A DNA stretch of 42,021 nt from JAVBNH01 sp031551635 (GTDB taxonomy: Bacteria; Bacillota; Clostridia; Oscillospirales; Acutalibacteraceae): assembly GCA_031551635.1 (NCBI GenBank), contig JAVBNH010000036.1, positions 1 to 42,021 of the forward strand. The letters run 5' to 3'. The translations under genes and the position numbers were made by a program. The notes beneath the pieces are model-generated. The model was not told where the DNA came from. It ran no database searches and saw only the letters and a list, made by a program, of their open reading frames with translations. Positions 39,224 through 42,021 of the stretch are shown here, piece by piece. The first letter of the stretch is position 1; each line of letters opens with the position of its first letter.

Positions 39224-39949
39224 TCATCTACAAAACACGTGTCTGCCAATTTGCACAATGATCGGACGGGTTCTTATCCACTGGTCTTTTGCAGTGTTCG
39301 GGTTATAATAAAATATCGCGCCGCCGGTCGGGTCGTGTCCGTTTATCGCGTCCTGAGCGGCTTTTTTTGACTGGGCTGTCGGCTCCTGCCGCCAGTTATG
39401 GTCGCGAACGGCAGTAAAAGCACCCGCCTGATAAATCACTCCCGAGATGGAATCCGGAAACGACGCGTGCTCGACTCTGTTGAGCACAACAGCCGCGACC
39501 GCAACCTGACCCCTATAGCTTTCACCCCTTGCCTCTGCTGATATAAGCTTCGCGAGCAGATATACATCGTTTGAGCTGAAAGCCGAAGAACCAGCCGTAG
39601 CCGAACCCTGAAGTCCGAGATTCTTCAGTGTAACCGCACCGACAATACCATCCGCGGTGATGCCGACGCTTTTCTGGTAAGCCTTGACGGCGGACTGAGT
39701 CTGTGTGCCGAATATGCCGTCAACGGAGCCCTTGTAAAAGCCCTTGTCCTTTAGCGCCTGCTGAACCTGACGAACCTCGCTTCCGCGCGAGCCGAGCCTT
39801 GACGCGACAGAAACCGAATCGCTTGTTTTGTTGCCGAAAACATAGAAGGGCGAGGCAGGTACAGCGGTAATAAACATTATACATAGCAACACAATCACGG
39901 CAATTTCGCAAAGCTTGATGATTTTTTTTATATCGGGTGAATTCCTCAT
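39224..39949 (-). CDS. sleB: Spore cortex-lytic enzyme SleB-type hydrolase
   Basis: A 241-residue exported enzyme: signal/anchor helix at about 9-32, a peptidoglycan-binding domain at about 50-112 (GSEVRQVQQALKDKGFYKGSVDGIFGTQTQSAVKAYQ), and a C-terminal SleB/Hydrolase_2 domain (VYLLAKLISAEARGESYRGQVAVAAVVLNR) with E139 the probable catalytic residue. SleB is a lytic transglycosylase that breaks the cortex at germination. The order of domains and the length are normal. GGAG precedes the ATG. It is convergent with spoIID, one base apart, with no terminator between them. Confidence 0.9.
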   Translation of the reverse strand: MRNSPDIKKIIKLCEIAVIVLLCIMFITAVPASPFYVFGNKTSDSVSVASRLGSRGSEVRQVQQALKDKGFYKGSVDGIFGTQTQSAVKAYQKSVGITADGIVGAVTLKNLGLQGSATAGSSAFSSNDVYLLAKLISAEARGESYRGQVAVAAVVLNRVEHASFPDSISGVIYQAGAFTAVRDHNWRQEPTAQSKKAAQDAINGHDPTGGAIFYYNPNTAKDQWIRTRPIIVQIGRHVFCR

Positions 39950-40288
39950 TTTAAATCTCCTAAACTACAATTATCTTCCCTATTATTTATATCCCTGTTT
40001 CTATTTTTATTAAAAAACGCATCAGGAAGTTGTTGGTAACTGAGATTTAATATGTATGCTTAATCTGTATTTTTTGGTGTCAATACGGCAGGAAATTCGT
40101 CAAATGATGAAATTTTTAAAATTTCGTTAAGCCTCAAAAGCTACGAAACCCTGATGTTATCACAACTAAGCGAATGAGAAATTTCGACTATTTAATGGTG
40201 ATTTAGTTTAAGTTAGCTACAAATAATACGTTTTTATTATATTGTAACAAAATTGTACATCGGATATTAAAAATAATTGCAAAGAGTA
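39950..40288. other. Intergenic region without genes; possible degenerate element core
   Basis: About 340 bp of AT-rich DNA upstream of sleB and of the next + gene. It contains a small palindrome GAAATTTT-T-AAAATTTC (40109-40125). From 40153 it holds GATGTTATCACAACTAAG, which matches the left core end of element E1 (GATGTTGTCACAAGTTAA) with few changes, but no heptamer array adjoins it. No ORF, RNA gene or terminator is evident. Confidence 0.35.
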
Positions 40289-40316
40289 TTTACGAACGAA
40301 ATTATATATGTATAAT
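40289..40316 (+). promoter_or_regulatory. Promoter of the exported hypothetical gene
   Basis: TTTACG at 40289-40294, a 16-bp spacer and TATAAT at 40311-40316, 31 bp before the start codon. Confidence 0.5.
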
Positions 40317-40346
40317 AATATATAACAATGTAAGGAGATGAAATAT

Positions 40347-41105
40347 ATGGTAAATAGAAAAAAAACCATTATAGCCTTTTGCTGTGTTCTGGTTTGCGCT
40401 GTAGCGATAACAGCAATTATCATTTTATCAAATAAAGAACCGCAAGAGATTATTTTATATCCCATGTCTGTCATTAATGTTTATGACACAAAGGAAGTCT
40501 CAGGTTTTTCCGATTATGTTTTTATAGCAAAAGTAAATAAACAAATTGAAACGATATATGACCGGGTTGAAGGTATCAACAGACCTGATACGGTGTTTTC
40601 ATTGACAGTGCTGGAAAATATTAAAGGGAAGCTTGCGGAAAACACTGAAATCAAGTGGATGAAGCAGGGGGGCGTCTCACAGGACGGTAAGTATTTTTAC
40701 AAAACTGAGGAAAATGAAATTTTTCCTCAGACTGATAAAATATATCTGATTTGCGCTGTGGCGACTGATAAGGGTGAGCTGCTGACAACAGTTCCGACGG
40801 CTGTGGTTGAGCTTGACTTTGATTATGAGAGCATCGATTTCTCAAAGGGTACGGAAAATGCTGAGTTTAAAGAAAAAACAGATATGTCTGAAGTTGTTCG
40901 CTTATATCGAGACAGTGTTAAAAATGAGAAGTTTTTTACACTTAAGGATCGCTATCTCTCAAAATATGATGAGGGCGGACAAAAAATAGAAATAAGAGTG
41001 CCCTACGCGACTTCATACACCCTTCCTGATGAAAGACCCACTGTTTCCGAAAATATCACCTCTGATGGATTGACCAAAAACTATGATGACTTTGGGAAAC
41101 AATAA
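40347..41105 (+). CDS. Membrane-anchored exported hypothetical protein
   Basis: A 252-residue protein with a single N-terminal hydrophobic helix (about 7-27, no lipobox) and a soluble outer domain. The segments VSGFSDYVFIAKV, FSLTVLENIKGKL, IKWMKQGGV and YLICAVA are arranged like a small beta domain seen in other clostridial exported proteins (a pattern of VFxGKV..VxENIKG). I cannot name the family. The C-terminal third is hydrophilic. The ATG at 40347 is chosen because AAGGAG (40332-40337) lies 9 nt upstream; an ATG at 40338 is too close to it. Confidence 0.65.
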   Translation: MVNRKKTIIAFCCVLVCAVAITAIIILSNKEPQEIILYPMSVINVYDTKEVSGFSDYVFIAKVNKQIETIYDRVEGINRPDTVFSLTVLENIKGKLAENTEIKWMKQGGVSQDGKYFYKTEENEIFPQTDKIYLICAVATDKGELLTTVPTAVVELDFDYESIDFSKGTENAEFKEKTDMSEVVRLYRDSVKNEKFFTLKDRYLSKYDEGGQKIEIRVPYATSYTLPDERPTVSENITSDGLTKNYDDFGKQ

Positions 41106-41116
41106 TTTATCAGCGC

Positions 41117-41147
41117 AAAGTGTAAAGTGTACTCTTTACACTTTTTG
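41117..41147 (+). terminator. Terminator before the rRNA operon
   Basis: 11-bp stem AAAGTGTAAAG/CTTTACACTTT with a TGTACT loop and a following T run. Confidence 0.85.
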
Positions 41148-41169
41148 TTTAATATATAAATGATAATTA

Positions 41170-41253
41170 CTACCTCCTATCTCCTACTTCCTATCTCCTA
41201 CTTCCTACCTCCTGATTTCCTACTTCCTGATTTCGTGGTTTCCTGATTCCCTG
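41170..41253 (+). repeat. Heptamer array 13 (about twelve units) with adjoining hairpin
   Basis: CTACCTC, CTATCTC, CTACTTC, CTATCTC, CTACTTC, CTACCTC, then more diverged units (CTGATTT, CCTACTT, CCTGATT...). A hairpin ACGCC-CGGC-GGCGT follows at 41259-41272, in the same relative place as the AAGGC/GCCTT hairpins next to array 7 and element E3. It ends about 50 bp before rrn promoter P1. Confidence 0.75.
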
Positions 41254-41305
41254 GCAAAACGCCCGGCGGCGTGTAGAGATTGTTGTAATAATTTAAAAAA
41301 AAGTG

Positions 41306-41335
41306 TTGACAAGGCGCTTGTACCTGTGCTAATAT
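41306..41335 (+). promoter_or_regulatory. rRNA operon promoter P1
   Basis: TTGACA at 41306-41311, 18-bp spacer, TAATAT at 41330-41335. It is the upstream one of two tandem promoters, the arrangement usual for Firmicutes rrn operons. Confidence 0.75.
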
Positions 41336-41409
41336 ACTCAAGCCGCTAAAAACGGAACAGTCGAAGAAACACGATTTTTAGACCGGCAAAAAAAACTTAA
41401 AAATACCTC

Positions 41410-41438
41410 TTGACAATCGCTTTTCGGTGTGTTATATT
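41410..41438 (+). promoter_or_regulatory. rRNA operon promoter P2
   Basis: TTGACA at 41410-41415, 17-bp spacer, TATATT at 41433-41438, about 470 bp before mature 16S. Confidence 0.8.
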
Positions 41439-41444
41439 AACATT

Positions 41445-41907
41445 CCCGAATGCACAACGCCAGCCACTAGGGCGGCGGATTAAGCAAGTTCGGTTTTAAG
41501 TTCGGACCTTGAAAATTAAACAACGACAAAAGGAACCCTAAGATTTTTTTGAAGTTTTAGATAAAACTTTGATGGAAGTAATTCCGTTCAATAAAAGACA
41601 TGGAGGCGAAGCTGTAAGGCGGAGCTTTCAGGTGGAGTAATGAACAAAAAGGCAAAGAAGGGACTGCGATGACCGCGGTGAAATGAGGAAGGCTGAGAAG
41701 CCGGAAATGTGAAGCAGCGAGAGCGGAACTGAGGGAGTGCCAAAAACGTCAGATGACGAAAATGAGCGATTAAGCTCTAAAAAAGATTATAGCAGACAGG
41801 CAAAGGAAATGGAGGAAAGAGAGAAATCTCTCAATCCGTCGGCTGAAGAGTCGGGAGGCAACTTCTGAAACGGAAGCCATAAACCGGAGTATGTTTGTAT
41901 AATACAA
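41445..41907 (+). other. rRNA operon leader
   Basis: A leader of about 460 nt without an ORF. It includes a boxA-like stretch (CCTTGAAAATTAAACAACG at about 41507-41525), which could bind Nus factors for antitermination, and a purine-rich middle. Sequence just before 16S should pair with the far side of the gene for RNase III processing, but that side is outside the window. Confidence 0.55.

Positions 41908-42021
<114 letters not shown>

Overview
The window reads as chromosomal DNA from an anaerobic, endospore-forming Clostridia bacterium, most likely Oscillospiraceae/Ruminococcaceae. This is inferred from two type-I dockerin proteins with Thr-rich linkers, spore genes (spoIID, sleB), a queT gene behind what looks like a class III preQ1 riboswitch, a CIRCE element, DUF4474 and DUF2812 proteins, and a Firmicutes-like 16S 5' end. 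The content is mostly housekeeping. I see no phage, plasmid, CRISPR or tRNA genes.

Layout. 1-2861: the end of a Big_2 surface protein, then a secreted cohesin-like/dockerin protein. 3013-5560: a PadR/DUF2812 pair, then a divergent XRE regulator and SLOG-fold gene. 5747-7986: a CIRCE-controlled Hsp20 and an RCC1-propeller dockerin protein. 8191-13654: a UroD-like protein, a phosphopantetheinyl transferase overlapping mreB, mreC and rarA. 13742-16693: three tandem paralogous lipoproteins. 16782-20595: glycyl-tRNA synthetase and a large unrecognised protein. 20953-25739: queT, a small conserved protein, a two-component system, a DUF4474 protein and a ferredoxin. 26201-29177: GH2 and GH5 glycosidases. 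29430-33985: a yaa-type cluster (decarboxylase, c-di-AMP receptor darA, holB, ricT) behind a QueG-like protein. 34215-41105: an AEC transporter, a membrane protein, citrate synthase, spoIID, sleB and an exported hypothetical protein. 41306-42021: tandem rrn promoters, a leader and the start of 16S rRNA.

The most unusual content is repetitive DNA. (1) Fourteen arrays of 7-bp tandem repeats with changing unit sequence (TAGATAC, GTGTACA, TAGGGAC, CTACTTC and others) lie between genes, often directly after stop codons; two of them supply the TAG stop codon. (2) Several arrays occur in pairs capping a short core. Two of these cores, about 160 bp each, are recognisably homologous (12135-12294 and 21602-21759), which suggests an undescribed MITE-like element with heptamer-array ends. 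(3) The same kind of array, six CTAGATN-type heptamers, sits inside the 16S rRNA gene where the variable helix-6 (V1) loop should be. (4) A separate 156-bp MITE has two nearly identical copies, each about 25 bp upstream of a start codon and in the same orientation to the gene. (5) A third repeat of about 75 bp, carrying a GTGGGCTTGGC inverted repeat, occurs five times.

Links between genes: mreB/mreC serve cell shape; spoIID and sleB serve sporulation and germination; queT and the QueG-like protein both touch queuosine metabolism; the GH5/GH2 pair and the dockerin proteins point to plant-polysaccharide use; darA, holB and ricT follow the conserved Firmicutes order, but without tmk and with repeats inserted between the genes. 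All functions are inferred from motifs read by eye; no database search was run.
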